Shown: piece after piece, positions 47,269-55,451 of the stretch
Layout: each line of letters begins with the position of its first letter
Numbering within the stretch: the first letter of the stretch is position 1
Assembly (NCBI RefSeq): GCF_000514775.1
Contig: NZ_AZWO01000014.1
Location: forward strand, 86,068 to 150,067
Reading direction: 5' to 3'
From: Salinispora pacifica CNR114
GTDB taxonomy: Bacteria > Actinomycetota > Actinomycetes > Mycobacteriales > Micromonosporaceae
DNA length: 64,000 nt
Notes under the pieces: model-generated
What the model was told of the DNA's origin: nothing
The model's database searches: none
What the model saw: the letters and a program-made list of their open reading frames with translations, nothing else
Translations under genes and position numbers: made by a program

Positions 47269-48669
47269 CTATCCGACGCAGCCCGCGACATCGACGCAGT
47301 TGTTCGGCCGGTTCCTGATCACGATGGTGCCGGTAGCGGTGTTCAGGTCCACCGTGCCACCGTCGTTGACGACTCCCCCACCGTCGGTGACGGCGAGATT
47401 GTCGACCACCTTCGTCGCCGCGAGGCTGACCGTCCCGGAGTTGTGGATGCCGCCACCCCGGTCGGCCCGATTGCCGATGATCCGGGTACGTCGTACCGCC
47501 GTCTGCCCCGCGTTGAAGATTCCACCGCCGGCGGCTGCCATCGCGGTGTTGTTGTTGATGATGCTGTCCTCGATGACGACGTAGCTTCCTCCGCCGATGT
47601 CCCCCTCGACGAAGAGGCCACCGGCCAGACCGGACAGTGCGGTGTTGCCGGTCAGGCGCACCCACCGCAGGGTCAGCTGCCCGCCGAGACCGACCCGGAC
47701 GCCACCGCCGTCGGACTGGCTCAGATTCCCGGTGATTCGAGTGCCGGTAACCGTGCCGATGCCGCCGGAGACGAACAACCCACCAACCGACTGCGCCCGG
47801 TTGTCGGCGATGCTGCCGCCCTGGACGGTCACGCTGCTGTCCGAGGCGAAGACGCCGCCGCCGAGGTCGGCGAGGTTTCCGCGGACGTAAGACTGCACGA
47901 GTTCCAGTGGGCCGGCACTGAAGATCCCACCGCCGCGCTGGTTCCCGATATTCCGTTCGACCCTGGAGTGGCTGACCCGGGCGGTGCCGTTGTTGGCGAT
48001 ACCGCCGCCGAGGACGTCGGCTATGTTGCGATGGACGACGCTGTGGTTGACGGTCAGCACGCCACCGGTGTTGACGAGGATCCCTCCGCCGCCCTCGGTG
48101 GCGTGGCCGCCGGAGATCGTCAGCTGGTTGAGGGTGAGCGCGCCACCGGCGGCCACGGCGAGGATCCGGAACTGGTTGACGGCGGCGGCCCGCTCGATGG
48201 TGGTGTTCCTGCCGCCGGTGAGGGTGATCGGGGTGGTGATCGGGGGCAGACCGGCGCCACCGAGGTCGGCGGTGAGCAGATAGGTACAGCCCTCGGCGAG
48301 GTCGAGCACGGCACCACCGCCGGCGTTGGCCAGGGCGATCTCGGCGATCAGCCGATCGGGGTCGCAGGGGACCGGCTTGCCGGCCCGCCGCTCCCCCTGC
48401 TTCCCGTCGCCCCCACCCGCGTCGCTCTTGTCGGCCGCACCGCTGCCTTCGTCCCGACGGTCGTCGGCGGGCGGCCCGTCAATCGGGGTCCCGGACGTGC
48501 CAACGGCCGGCAGGGCGCGCCTGATCGTCTCGCCAACCGGGGTCACCCCGACGGCGGCGAGCGCCAGCCCGGTCAACCCGACAAACCACCACCGCCGCCG
48601 CCATGGCCGCGCTGGCTTCTCGCCCGGCCGGTCGGGCGGCTCTCCCTGGGCGTGGCGCTGATGGTTCAT
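47269..48669 (-). CDS. PMP-like secreted beta-helix protein B
   Basis: A 466-residue paralog of A. The membrane signal is WWFVGLTGLALAAVGVTPVG, then an Asp/Gly/Lys-rich linker, the shared module PCDPDRLIAEIALANAGGGAV with CTYLLTADLGG and LTGGRNTTIERAA, then beta-helix repeats (GGGIANNGTARVSHSRVERN) and the conserved C-terminus NRPNNCVDVAGC. Start ATG at 48669 directly follows the conserved leader. Confidence 0.75.
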   Translation of the reverse strand: MNHQRHAQGEPPDRPGEKPARPWRRRWWFVGLTGLALAAVGVTPVGETIRRALPAVGTSGTPIDGPPADDRRDEGSGAADKSDAGGGDGKQGERRAGKPVPCDPDRLIAEIALANAGGGAVLDLAEGCTYLLTADLGGAGLPPITTPITLTGGRNTTIERAAAVNQFRILAVAAGGALTLNQLTISGGHATEGGGGILVNTGGVLTVNHSVVHRNIADVLGGGIANNGTARVSHSRVERNIGNQRGGGIFSAGPLELVQSYVRGNLADLGGGVFASDSSVTVQGGSIADNRAQSVGGLFVSGGIGTVTGTRITGNLSQSDGGGVRVGLGGQLTLRWVRLTGNTALSGLAGGLFVEGDIGGGSYVVIEDSIINNNTAMAAAGGGIFNAGQTAVRRTRIIGNRADRGGGIHNSGTVSLAATKVVDNLAVTDGGGVVNDGGTVDLNTATGTIVIRNRPNNCVDVAGCVG

Positions 48670-48779
48670 CGCGGTCTCGATGTCCTTCCCCCGTGCACGG
48701 CAAGGAACCACCCAGTCGGGTTGCCAGTCGAGGTCACTCCTCAGCTACCCGTCGGGTGATACCAGCCACCGCACGCTAA
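48670..48779 (-). promoter_or_regulatory. Structured 5' leader and -10-like box of PMP gene B
   Basis: TAGCGT at 48778-48773. P1 is the most diverged copy (ACCC/GGGT core before AGC). P2 is rebuilt by wobble pairs: CTGAGGA at 48744-48738 against TCCTTG at 48706-48701, where C-to-T changes keep pairing. Then CCGTGCACGG and GGGGGAAGGACA and ATG. Confidence 0.55.
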
Positions 48780-48847
48780 ACAAGGGGAGGCGACACGAAG
48801 CCCTAAATGCGATTAAATCCACCAAACCAGATGAAAATGAACATATC

Positions 48848-50152
48848 TTACGTCCCCCTTGCTGCCGGCTCCATGCTGGGCCGGGGCTCGGCCGCGGCCT
48901 GACCGTCCGACCGCCGGCGAGCCCGGCCGATCGCGACAGCTGCCGCCACCAAGCCGAGGGCCAGCGTCAGTCCGGCGCAGCCGAGAATGGTGGGCTGGGC
49001 GCCGAAGCTGGCGATCATCGGTCCGCCGGCAAGGGTGCCGAGCGGCACGGAGAGAGTCGCGATCGCGCTGTACGCGGCGATCACCGGAGCTCTCGTGCTC
49101 GCCTCGGTCCGGGCCTGCAACAGGGCCATCGTGGTAGCGGGAAAGGGGGCCCAGACAAGCCCGCCCACAGCGAACATGACGAGCGCCACCCCCGTCGGCG
49201 CCCCGGCGCCCAGCGGCAGCAGGGCAACTCCCCAGGCCAGCACGATGGTGATGGTGACCGGCCACAGTCGCCAGCGCCGCAGGTAGCCAGCGGCCAAACC
49301 GCCAACGATCGCGCCGGCACCGAAGACCACCCAAAACGCGGCGAGCCTTCCAGCCGAGTCGCCGGACGCCGCCCCGACGTGGACCGGCAGCGCCACCAGT
49401 ATCGGCCCGTAGAGGAAGAAGAAGCCGAAGGTCAGGATGGAGAGACCACGTATGCCGCGGTCGCGTGAGATCGCAGCGAAACCGGCAAGACCGGACGACC
49501 TCCGTGCTCCGCGCGGAGCACGCGCCGCCTTCGGCACGGCGAGCAGGTAGGTGATCGCCAGGACGGCGAACGTCGCGGCGTCAATGGCGATGACGACGAC
49601 CGGGCCGCCAATCCCGATGATCACCGCTGCGAGGGCCGGGCCGACCAGGACCGACGCCTCGACCAGGAGACCGATGAGCGCGTTACCGGCCAAGCGGTGC
49701 TTCGGCGGGAGTAGCTCGGCGATGAGCGTGAAGCGACCGGCCGACCCCCACGACCGCAGCAGCGCGGAGAGTCCGAGCAACACCGTGTAGAGCCAGATGC
49801 CCAGCACTCCGGCGAGATGCGCAACCGGAATCAGCACCAGCATCACGGTCCGCAGAACCGCATCCCACGCGGCCAGTTGGGCACCGCCGCGGCCACCGAG
49901 CCACCGACCGAACAGCACCGATCCGAGCGCCCCCGGCAGGGTATACGCGGCGATCGCCACCGCAGCCCAGGTGGCCCTACTCTCCGACGGGGCCAAGTGA
50001 AGGGCAAGCCAACTGACCGCGACCAGGCTCATGCCGTCGCCCAGAGCCGACAACACGAAACCCGGGAAGAGTCTCCGCAGAATGCGGTGCCGCAACACCG
50101 GCCAGTAGGGCGAAGCCCGAATAACAGTAGGGACTGCTTTTCGGAAAGACAC
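48848..50152 (-). CDS. MFS transporter
   Basis: A 434-residue membrane protein with about twelve hydrophobic segments (LFPGFVLSALGDGMSLVAVSWLALHLA first, AVAIAAYTLPGALGSVLFGRWLGGRGG carrying the loop 2-3 motif). No antibiotic specificity can be read. The GTG at 50152 is the farthest in-frame start; the true start may be a few codons in. It runs toward PMP gene B leader. Confidence 0.8.
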   Translation of the reverse strand: MSFRKAVPTVIRASPYWPVLRHRILRRLFPGFVLSALGDGMSLVAVSWLALHLAPSESRATWAAVAIAAYTLPGALGSVLFGRWLGGRGGAQLAAWDAVLRTVMLVLIPVAHLAGVLGIWLYTVLLGLSALLRSWGSAGRFTLIAELLPPKHRLAGNALIGLLVEASVLVGPALAAVIIGIGGPVVVIAIDAATFAVLAITYLLAVPKAARAPRGARRSSGLAGFAAISRDRGIRGLSILTFGFFFLYGPILVALPVHVGAASGDSAGRLAAFWVVFGAGAIVGGLAAGYLRRWRLWPVTITIVLAWGVALLPLGAGAPTGVALVMFAVGGLVWAPFPATTMALLQARTEASTRAPVIAAYSAIATLSVPLGTLAGGPMIASFGAQPTILGCAGLTLALGLVAAAVAIGRARRRSDGQAAAEPRPSMEPAARGT

Positions 50153-50658
50153 CCGGGAAGTATCTCGCCGCCGCCAACCAGCTGCAAGAAAATTAGCGCT
50201 CAGCAGAACTGAGGCTTCGACTAAAACAAATGCCGGCGCCGCCCCATCCGGCTCACCGGGCCGGGGTCACGAGCGGGGGCGTCAGAGCTCGTCGCAGTCT
50301 CGGCTCCCTTCCCCAGCCCAGACGCGGAACGGCCAGGCAGGAGCGGCCCGGGGACCGCCACGCCACCGGCCACCGACCGGCTGCCAGCCCGCAGGACAAC
50401 CGCGCGCCGAACGCCGGCGAACATGAATAGGGCGACGAGCATCGTGGCTGCGACACACCCCGACGGTCACCGACCCGCCCGGCACAGCACCCGCGATCAA
50501 GAATGTTGATTCACATCTCGCATCAATGTCCGCCACCCACCCACAGAGCAAGCTGCGACAACGTTTTGATCATGCCCATGAGCTACGCGGCCGCTAGAAT
50601 CGACTAATCATCGGCAGGCGATTATAAATTGCCCGAGATCGTGATTCATGGAGGAATC
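50153..50658. other. Intergenic region, no gene seen
   Basis: About 500 nt between divergent transcripts: the MFS gene and the phage-like cassette. Only short GC-skewed frames occur. Near its right end a TGATTC/GAATCA inverted repeat (50643-50660) brackets the ribosome-binding site of the next small frame. AT-richer than neighbours around 50590-50640, consistent with a promoter or an insertion edge. Confidence 0.4.
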
Positions 50659-50820
50659 ATGATCCCGCCGCTCGTGCCGAAAACGCTGGGCGTACCCGCC
50701 GATCTAATTGCATCGCATTTGAGGGAGGAACATGTCCGCCACCGACCCGCACCCGGTCCCGAACGAGGACCCGGAGCAGCACATCGGGATGCAGACCCCG
50801 GATCCATGGCTCGACCCTGA
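50659..50820 (+). CDS. Possible small ORF at the head of the lysin cassette
   Basis: ATG at 50659 follows TGGAGGAATC, giving MIPPLVPKTLGVPADLIASH and a total of 53 residues. The first half has coding-like codon use; the second half overlaps the next small gene and looks like a shadow. It may be a decayed or frameshifted gene. Confidence 0.3.
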   Translation: MIPPLVPKTLGVPADLIASHLREEHVRHRPAPGPERGPGAAHRDADPGSMARP

Positions 50821-50896
50821 GCAGACCGACTGGCCAGTTGTGGAGGTGAAGATCGATGGCTTGGATGGTGGTACCGAACCTGGACGAAGCCCGTGA
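50732..50896 (+). CDS. 54-aa small protein upstream of the lysin-like gene
   Basis: MSATDPHPVPNEDPEQHIGM... to a TGA at 50894-50896. The ATG follows GAGGGAGGAAC, a strong site, and the gene overlaps the lysin-like gene by 41 nt, with that gene's own GGAGGTGA inside it. Acidic, Pro-rich, no signal or membrane segment. Small partners like this are common in phage lysis or tail cassettes; function unknown. Confidence 0.6.
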   Translation: MSATDPHPVPNEDPEQHIGMQTPDPWLDPEQTDWPVVEVKIDGLDGGTEPGRSP

Positions 50897-51692
50897 TCAA
50901 CTCAACAGACGATTCCCCAGTCGGGATACCAAATCGGACGGCTCGATCGGCGATACCTCCCACCAGAGCTCCCCGTCGAGCCACAACCCGGACCGGACCG
51001 GTCGGGCGGAGCATCGCGATGGCGACCAACTCGACGAGGTACGGGCCCGAGACTTCGACGCCGACCTGCGCGACCCGGGCGGGGTCACGATGGAACAGGT
51101 CGTGCAGCTGTGGGTGAAGCTCGCTCGCTCCGGCGCGCTGTGGTGGGTGCGGTACATCATCTACAAGGACCGAATCTGGCATCGTCGGCACAACTTCGCC
51201 ACCCACACCTACACCGGCTCGAACCGGCACACGACCCACTGCCACGTGAACTCGGACTTCACCCAGGCCGCCGACACGGTACGGGACACGAACTGGCGGC
51301 TCGACCAGCTCGGCAAGCCGGGACCCGTCGAGCCCGAGAAGCCGACACCGGTCCGACCCGCACCGGGGCCAGCGGTGCCATTCCCCCTCCCGAGCGGCTA
51401 CTACTTCGGCTCCCGGAGCGGAGGAGATCGATCGGTGTCGGGCCAGTATCGGCGAAAGTTCAACGGAAAATCGGACCGCCAGTGGCTCGCCATCTGGACC
51501 AAACAGCTCACCCGCCGAGGCTGGTCCGCTGGCAAGGGAAAGCGGTACCTCCGCCGAAACGGCCACGACGGCAGGTACGGCCCGGAGCACCGCGAGCTGA
51601 TCAAAGCGTTCCAGGCGGATCAGGGCCTCAGCAGGGACGGGCTACTGGGCCGCAAGACGTGGGATGCCGCCTACCGCAATCCGATTAGCTGA
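50856..51692 (+). CDS. Phage/integrative-element peptidase with C-terminal peptidoglycan-binding domain
   Basis: A 278-residue protein without signal peptide. The N-terminal half has the pattern DGSIGDTSHQ-SSHNPD-RARDFDADL and a late THCHVN, resembling phage M15-like D-Ala-D-Ala peptidases (GDTAH..SDHNPD..ALD). After a Pro-rich linker the C-terminal 65 residues are a PG_binding_1 domain with RAYQ-like RELIKAFQADQGLSRDGLLGRKTWDAAY. ATG at 50856 follows GGAGGTGA. A damaged second copy lies at 62113-62645. Likely an endolysin or cell-wall enzyme acquired with a mobile element. Confidence 0.7.
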   Translation: MAWMVVPNLDEARDQLNRRFPSRDTKSDGSIGDTSHQSSPSSHNPDRTGRAEHRDGDQLDEVRARDFDADLRDPGGVTMEQVVQLWVKLARSGALWWVRYIIYKDRIWHRRHNFATHTYTGSNRHTTHCHVNSDFTQAADTVRDTNWRLDQLGKPGPVEPEKPTPVRPAPGPAVPFPLPSGYYFGSRSGGDRSVSGQYRRKFNGKSDRQWLAIWTKQLTRRGWSAGKGKRYLRRNGHDGRYGPEHRELIKAFQADQGLSRDGLLGRKTWDAAYRNPIS

Positions 51693-51804
51693 TCATCCTG
51701 CCCCAGAGCGCCGCAGCACACCGTGCTGGTCACACCCGCCCGGCGAGGGACGACAGGGCAGGATCGGGCGCGGGGCTACGGTCATCGCCAAGGTGGCTGG
51801 AACG

Positions 51805-51844
51805 GGGTTCCGCCCCACCGGGTGCTCGCGGTGGGGCGGAACCC
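51805..51844. terminator. 16-bp perfect hairpin before PMP gene C stop
   Basis: Arms GGGTTCCGCCCCACCG and CGGTGGGGCGGAACCC around an 8-nt loop, between the lysin-like gene (plus) and the stop of PMP gene C (minus, 20 nt away). It can serve both. Confidence 0.85.
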
Positions 51845-51863
51845 AAGTGCCCTGCTCGGAGGG

Positions 51864-53270
51864 TCAGCCGGCGCAGCCGGGGACGTCCACGCAGTTGTTG
51901 GGCCGGTTCTTGACGACCACGGTGCCGGTTGCGGTGTTCAGTTCCACCGTGCCGGCGCTGTTGAAGATGCCCCCGCCGAGGGTGATCGCGATGTTCTTGA
52001 CCACCTTCGTCGTGAAGAGGCGCAACGTGCCGGTGTTGTAGATGCCGCCGCCCTGGTCGGCCTGGTTGCCGATGACCTGGGTGCGGCGCAACACGGTCAC
52101 GCCCGAGTTGTCGATGCCCCCGCCGAAGTCGGCCGCGGTGTTGTTCTTGATGAGACTGTCCTCGACGACAGCGTAGGTGCTGCCGGGATCCTCCACGAAC
52201 AGGCCGCCGGCCGCACCGGACAGCGCGGAGTTGTCGAGGAGGCCGACCTTCTGCAGCGTCAACTGCCCGGCCTCGGCGACCACGGCGCCACCACCGTCAC
52301 CACTGGCGGTGTTCTTCGCCACCTTGGTGCCGGTCAGCTTGCCGCTTCCGCCCACCAGATAGAAGCCGCCCCCGTCGGACGCCTGGTTGCCGGAGATGCT
52401 GCCACCCTTGACGGTGACGGTGCTACCGCTCTGGTAGATGCCACCGCCCTGGTCGCCGGTGTTGTTGTCGAGGTGCGACTTGACGATCTCCAAGCGGCCG
52501 GTGCTGAAGATCCCACCGCCTTCCTCGCTGGTGGTGTTCCAATTGACCTTGGAATGGTTGATCTGGGTGACGCCCAGGTTGGCGATGCCACCGCCCTCGC
52601 CGTCATCCTGGACGATGTTGCGGGTGATGATGCTGTGATTGGTGGTCAACGCTCCGCCAGCGTTGACGAGGACTCCCCCACCACTGCCGTCGGTCTGGCC
52701 ACCGGTGATCTTCAGGTGGTTGAGGGTGAGGTCGCCGTCGGCCTCGACGGTGAGGATCCGGAACTGTTCGACCGCGGCGGCGCGTTCGATGACGGTGTTC
52801 TTACCGCCGTTGAGCGTGATCGGCGAGGTGATCGCGGGCAGACCAGCACCATCCCCGACATCAGCGGTCAGCAGGTAGGTGCAGTCCTTCGCGAGGTCGA
52901 GCACCGCACCACCGCGGGCATTGCCGAGAGTGATCGCCGCGATCAACGCATCCGGGTCACAGGGGACCGGCGTGCCCTTCGGCTTCTCCGTCTTCCCCTG
53001 TCCCTTCCTGCCTCTCTCCTCATCGCCCTTGCTCTTCTCCTCGTACGAGGGTTGGCCCGGTTGGCCCTTGCCCCGGTGGCCGTCCCCGGGCTGGGTCTCC
53101 GCGCTGGTGGTACCTCCGGCAGAGCCGGCGGCCGGAGCCGCCGCGACGCCGACGGCGGTGAGGGCCAGGCCAGCCACGCCAGCCAGGCCGGCCGCCCACC
53201 ACCGCGACCGCGACCGACGCCCGTCCGGGCGATCGGTTTCGGGTTCGTGGGTGTGATGCTGATGGTTCAT
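51864..53270 (-). CDS. PMP-like secreted beta-helix protein C
   Basis: A 468-residue paralog. N-terminal signal AAGLAGVAGLALTAVGVAAAPAAG, a charged GKGQPGQPSYEEKSKGDEERG linker, the module shared with A (identical DNA over 235 nt), beta-helix repeats and the C-terminus NRPNNCVDVPGC. ATG at 53270 ends the conserved leader. Confidence 0.75.
   Translation of the reverse strand: MNHQHHTHEPETDRPDGRRSRSRWWAAGLAGVAGLALTAVGVAAAPAAGSAGGTTSAETQPGDGHRGKGQPGQPSYEEKSKGDEERGRKGQGKTEKPKGTPVPCDPDALIAAITLGNARGGAVLDLAKDCTYLLTADVGDGAGLPAITSPITLNGGKNTVIERAAAVEQFRILTVEADGDLTLNHLKITGGQTDGSGGGVLVNAGGALTTNHSIITRNIVQDDGEGGGIANLGVTQINHSKVNWNTTSEEGGGIFSTGRLEIVKSHLDNNTGDQGGGIYQSGSTVTVKGGSISGNQASDGGGFYLVGGSGKLTGTKVAKNTASGDGGGAVVAEAGQLTLQKVGLLDNSALSGAAGGLFVEDPGSTYAVVEDSLIKNNTAADFGGGIDNSGVTVLRRTQVIGNQADQGGGIYNTGTLRLFTTKVVKNIAITLGGGIFNSAGTVELNTATGTVVVKNRPNNCVDVPGCAG
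52688..52922. repeat. 235-nt tract identical to 45546-45780
   Basis: The PMP gene C copy of the identical tract; see the paired entry. Flanking third positions diverge sharply outside it. Confidence 0.9.
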
Positions 53271-53380
53271 CGCGGTGTCGATGTCCTTTCCCCGTTGACG
53301 GCGAGGAAGGACCAACCCAGGATCGGTCAGGCTTCCTCGACTACCAGGCAATCGGTAGCAGCCATCTCGGACGCTAAACC
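53271..53380 (-). promoter_or_regulatory. Structured 5' leader and -10-like box of PMP gene C
   Basis: TTTAGCGT at 53378-53371. P1 CTACC/GGTAG (53358-53354 with 53345-53341, 8-nt loop). P2 is a perfect 8 bp: CGAGGAAG at 53339-53332 with CTTCCTCG at 53309-53302, enclosing GACC/GGTC. Then CCGTCAACGG and GGGGAAAGGACA and ATG. Confidence 0.65.
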
Positions 53381-53594
53381 GACACTGACCCCAGGAGAAC
53401 ATGAAGACGAAAAAACCCCTGAATGAGACAAATGCTGGTGAATTGTCGGTGCTCGCCCACTGACCCAGCCTCCGGCCGGAGGGCCCCTCGTGACCTGGCC
53501 CACCCGAGCACAGGACCAAATGCCCTGTCGCCCCCCGACCGGCAGGTCACAGGATTGCCAGTGCCGACAGAGCCGGCTGAAGGGCAGGAATCAG

Positions 53595-55028
53595 GTGGGA
53601 CTTCCGATCATCATTCAGGGCGGGATGGGCGTCGGTGTCTCCAGCTGGCGGCTGGCCGCCGCCGTATCCGCCGCCGGTCAGCTCGGAGTGGTGTCCGGGG
53701 TCGCGCTCGACGCCGCACTGGCCCGCCGGCTACAACTCGGCGACGAGGACGGCACACTCCGGCAGGCGCTGAGCCAATTCCCCGTGCCGGAGGTCGCCCA
53801 GCGGGTGCTGGACCGCTACTACGTACCGGGGGGAATCCCCGCCGACAAACCGTTCCGACCAGCACCACTGCTGAGCATGCGGCCCCGACGACACGCGAAC
53901 GAACTGGCCGTGGTCGCCAACTTCGTCGAGGTCTACCTGGCCAAGCAGGGCCACCGCGGCGTCGTCGGCATCAACTACCTGGAGAAGATCCAGCTCGCCA
54001 CTCCCGCCGCGGTGTACGGAGCGATGCTGGCCGGGGTCGACTACATCCTGATGGGTGCCGGCCTACCCAGTGAGATCCCGTCTCTGATCGACGCCCTGAC
54101 CCACCACCGGCCCGTCCAGTTGCCCGTCGCCGTCGAGGGCAGCCCGGCGGGGGAAGCCCACACCGTCGCCTTCAACCCGCCTGACCTGACCGGCGAGCTA
54201 CCGCCGCCCCTTCCACGGCCGCGGTTCCTGGCCATCGTCTCCGCCGCATCCCTGGTCACCTACCTTGCCCGCAGCCCCCGTACCCGCCCCGACGGTTTTG
54301 TCCTCGAAGGACCCACCGCGGGCGGCCACTCGGCCCGGCCACGCGGCAAAATGGTGCTCGGAGACAACGGCGAGCCCGTCTACGGCGAGCGGGACCGGAT
54401 CGACCTGGCCAAGGTAGCCGCAGCCGGGCTGCCCTTCTGGGTCGCCGGCGGGCAGGCCGACCCACGGCGGTTGGCCGCCGCCCAGGCGGCCGGAGCCACC
54501 GGGGTTCAGGTTGGCACCGCCTTCGCCCTCTGCCGCGAATCCGGAATCAACCCCCAGCTGCGGCGACAGCTGCTCCAGCGGGCCACCGACGGGCAGCTCG
54601 CGATCCAGAACGATCCGGCCGCCTCCCCGACCGGCTTCCCCTTCAAGATCGCCCAGCTGGAGGGCACCGCCGCCGAGGCAGGTATCTACCAGGCCCGCGC
54701 TCGCCGATGCGATCTGGGATACCTGCGCACCCCGTACCTGCGGCCGACCGGCCGGATTGGCTTCCGGTGCCCCGCCGAGCCGGTCGACGACTACATCCGC
54801 AAGGGCGGCGCGGCGGAGGACACCACGGGTAGCCGCTGCCTGTGCAACGGGCTCATGGGCACGATCGGCCTGGGCCAGCGACGCGCCAGCGACGACACCG
54901 AGCCGCCGATCATCACCATCGGCCAGGACATCGGCGTCCTCACCGAGCTGCACCGGCGCTTCGGGGAGGACTACGCGGCCACCGACGTGCTGCACTACCT
55001 GCTCGCGGCAGCCCAGTCCGGTAGCTGA
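53595..55028 (+). CDS. Nitronate monooxygenase / 2-nitropropane dioxygenase family flavoprotein
   Basis: A 477-residue FMN-binding TIM-barrel protein: LPIIIQGGMGVGVSSWRLAAAVSAAGQLG opens the barrel, DGFVLEGPTAGGHSARP carries the active-site histidine region, and VAGGQADPRRLAAAQAAGATGVQVGTAFALC binds the FMN phosphate. The C-terminal part with RCLCNGLMGTIGLGQ is longer than usual. Such enzymes oxidise nitronates; substrate unproven. I use the GTG at 53595, after AGGGCAGGA, rather than the longer frame. It is divergent from PMP gene C. Confidence 0.82.
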   Translation: MGLPIIIQGGMGVGVSSWRLAAAVSAAGQLGVVSGVALDAALARRLQLGDEDGTLRQALSQFPVPEVAQRVLDRYYVPGGIPADKPFRPAPLLSMRPRRHANELAVVANFVEVYLAKQGHRGVVGINYLEKIQLATPAAVYGAMLAGVDYILMGAGLPSEIPSLIDALTHHRPVQLPVAVEGSPAGEAHTVAFNPPDLTGELPPPLPRPRFLAIVSAASLVTYLARSPRTRPDGFVLEGPTAGGHSARPRGKMVLGDNGEPVYGERDRIDLAKVAAAGLPFWVAGGQADPRRLAAAQAAGATGVQVGTAFALCRESGINPQLRRQLLQRATDGQLAIQNDPAASPTGFPFKIAQLEGTAAEAGIYQARARRCDLGYLRTPYLRPTGRIGFRCPAEPVDDYIRKGGAAEDTTGSRCLCNGLMGTIGLGQRRASDDTEPPIITIGQDIGVLTELHRRFGEDYAATDVLHYLLAAAQSGS

Positions 55029-55094
55029 CCGTACCGGCCCCGAGCACCCACCTCTCCGATTCCGGTCATCGACTGGAGTCGCTACTCTCCAGAC

Positions 55095-55364
55095 ATGTCC
55101 GAGATTCACCTCGGGTGGGTCGCCCTACCCCTGCTGATCGCACTTGTGCTGGTCGTCATCGTGGCCCGGAGGCGTCGACGCCGGGCTGGTCCGCGGGCCG
55201 ACAGTAGACAAGAGACGATGGCGAACGCCCGCCGGGCGATCCGCCAGAGTGCCCGCCAGCGTCGCCGTCGGCGATCTGGCAGCCTCCGTGGAAAAGGTGG
55301 CGGCGGCAGCGAGGGCCAGGCCCTCGACAGCGGCGCCAGCAGCGAATCCGGCGGCGCGCCGTAG
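55095..55364 (+). CDS. Small single-pass membrane protein
   Basis: An 89-residue protein with one N-terminal membrane segment (WVALPLLIALVLVVIVARRRRRRAG) followed by a highly basic, Gly/Ser-rich tail. No recognised family. It follows the flavoprotein gene by 66 nt on the same strand and is terminated by the hairpin at 55390. Confidence 0.5.
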   Translation: MSEIHLGWVALPLLIALVLVVIVARRRRRRAGPRADSRQETMANARRAIRQSARQRRRRRSGSLRGKGGGGSEGQALDSGASSESGGAP

Positions 55365-55389
55365 CTCTGGTGAGCTACCGCACGACGGA

Positions 55390-55423
55390 GCCCCACCCCT
55401 ACCGCATACGGCAGGGGCGGGGC
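55390..55423. terminator. Bidirectional hairpin between small membrane gene and PMP gene D
   Basis: GCCCCACCCCT pairs with AGGGGCGGGGC with one mismatch; an inner CCG/CGG extends it. It lies between two convergent stops. Confidence 0.8.
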
Positions 55424-55451
55424 CCGGGTGAGACTGACCCGCTCAAGGTCG

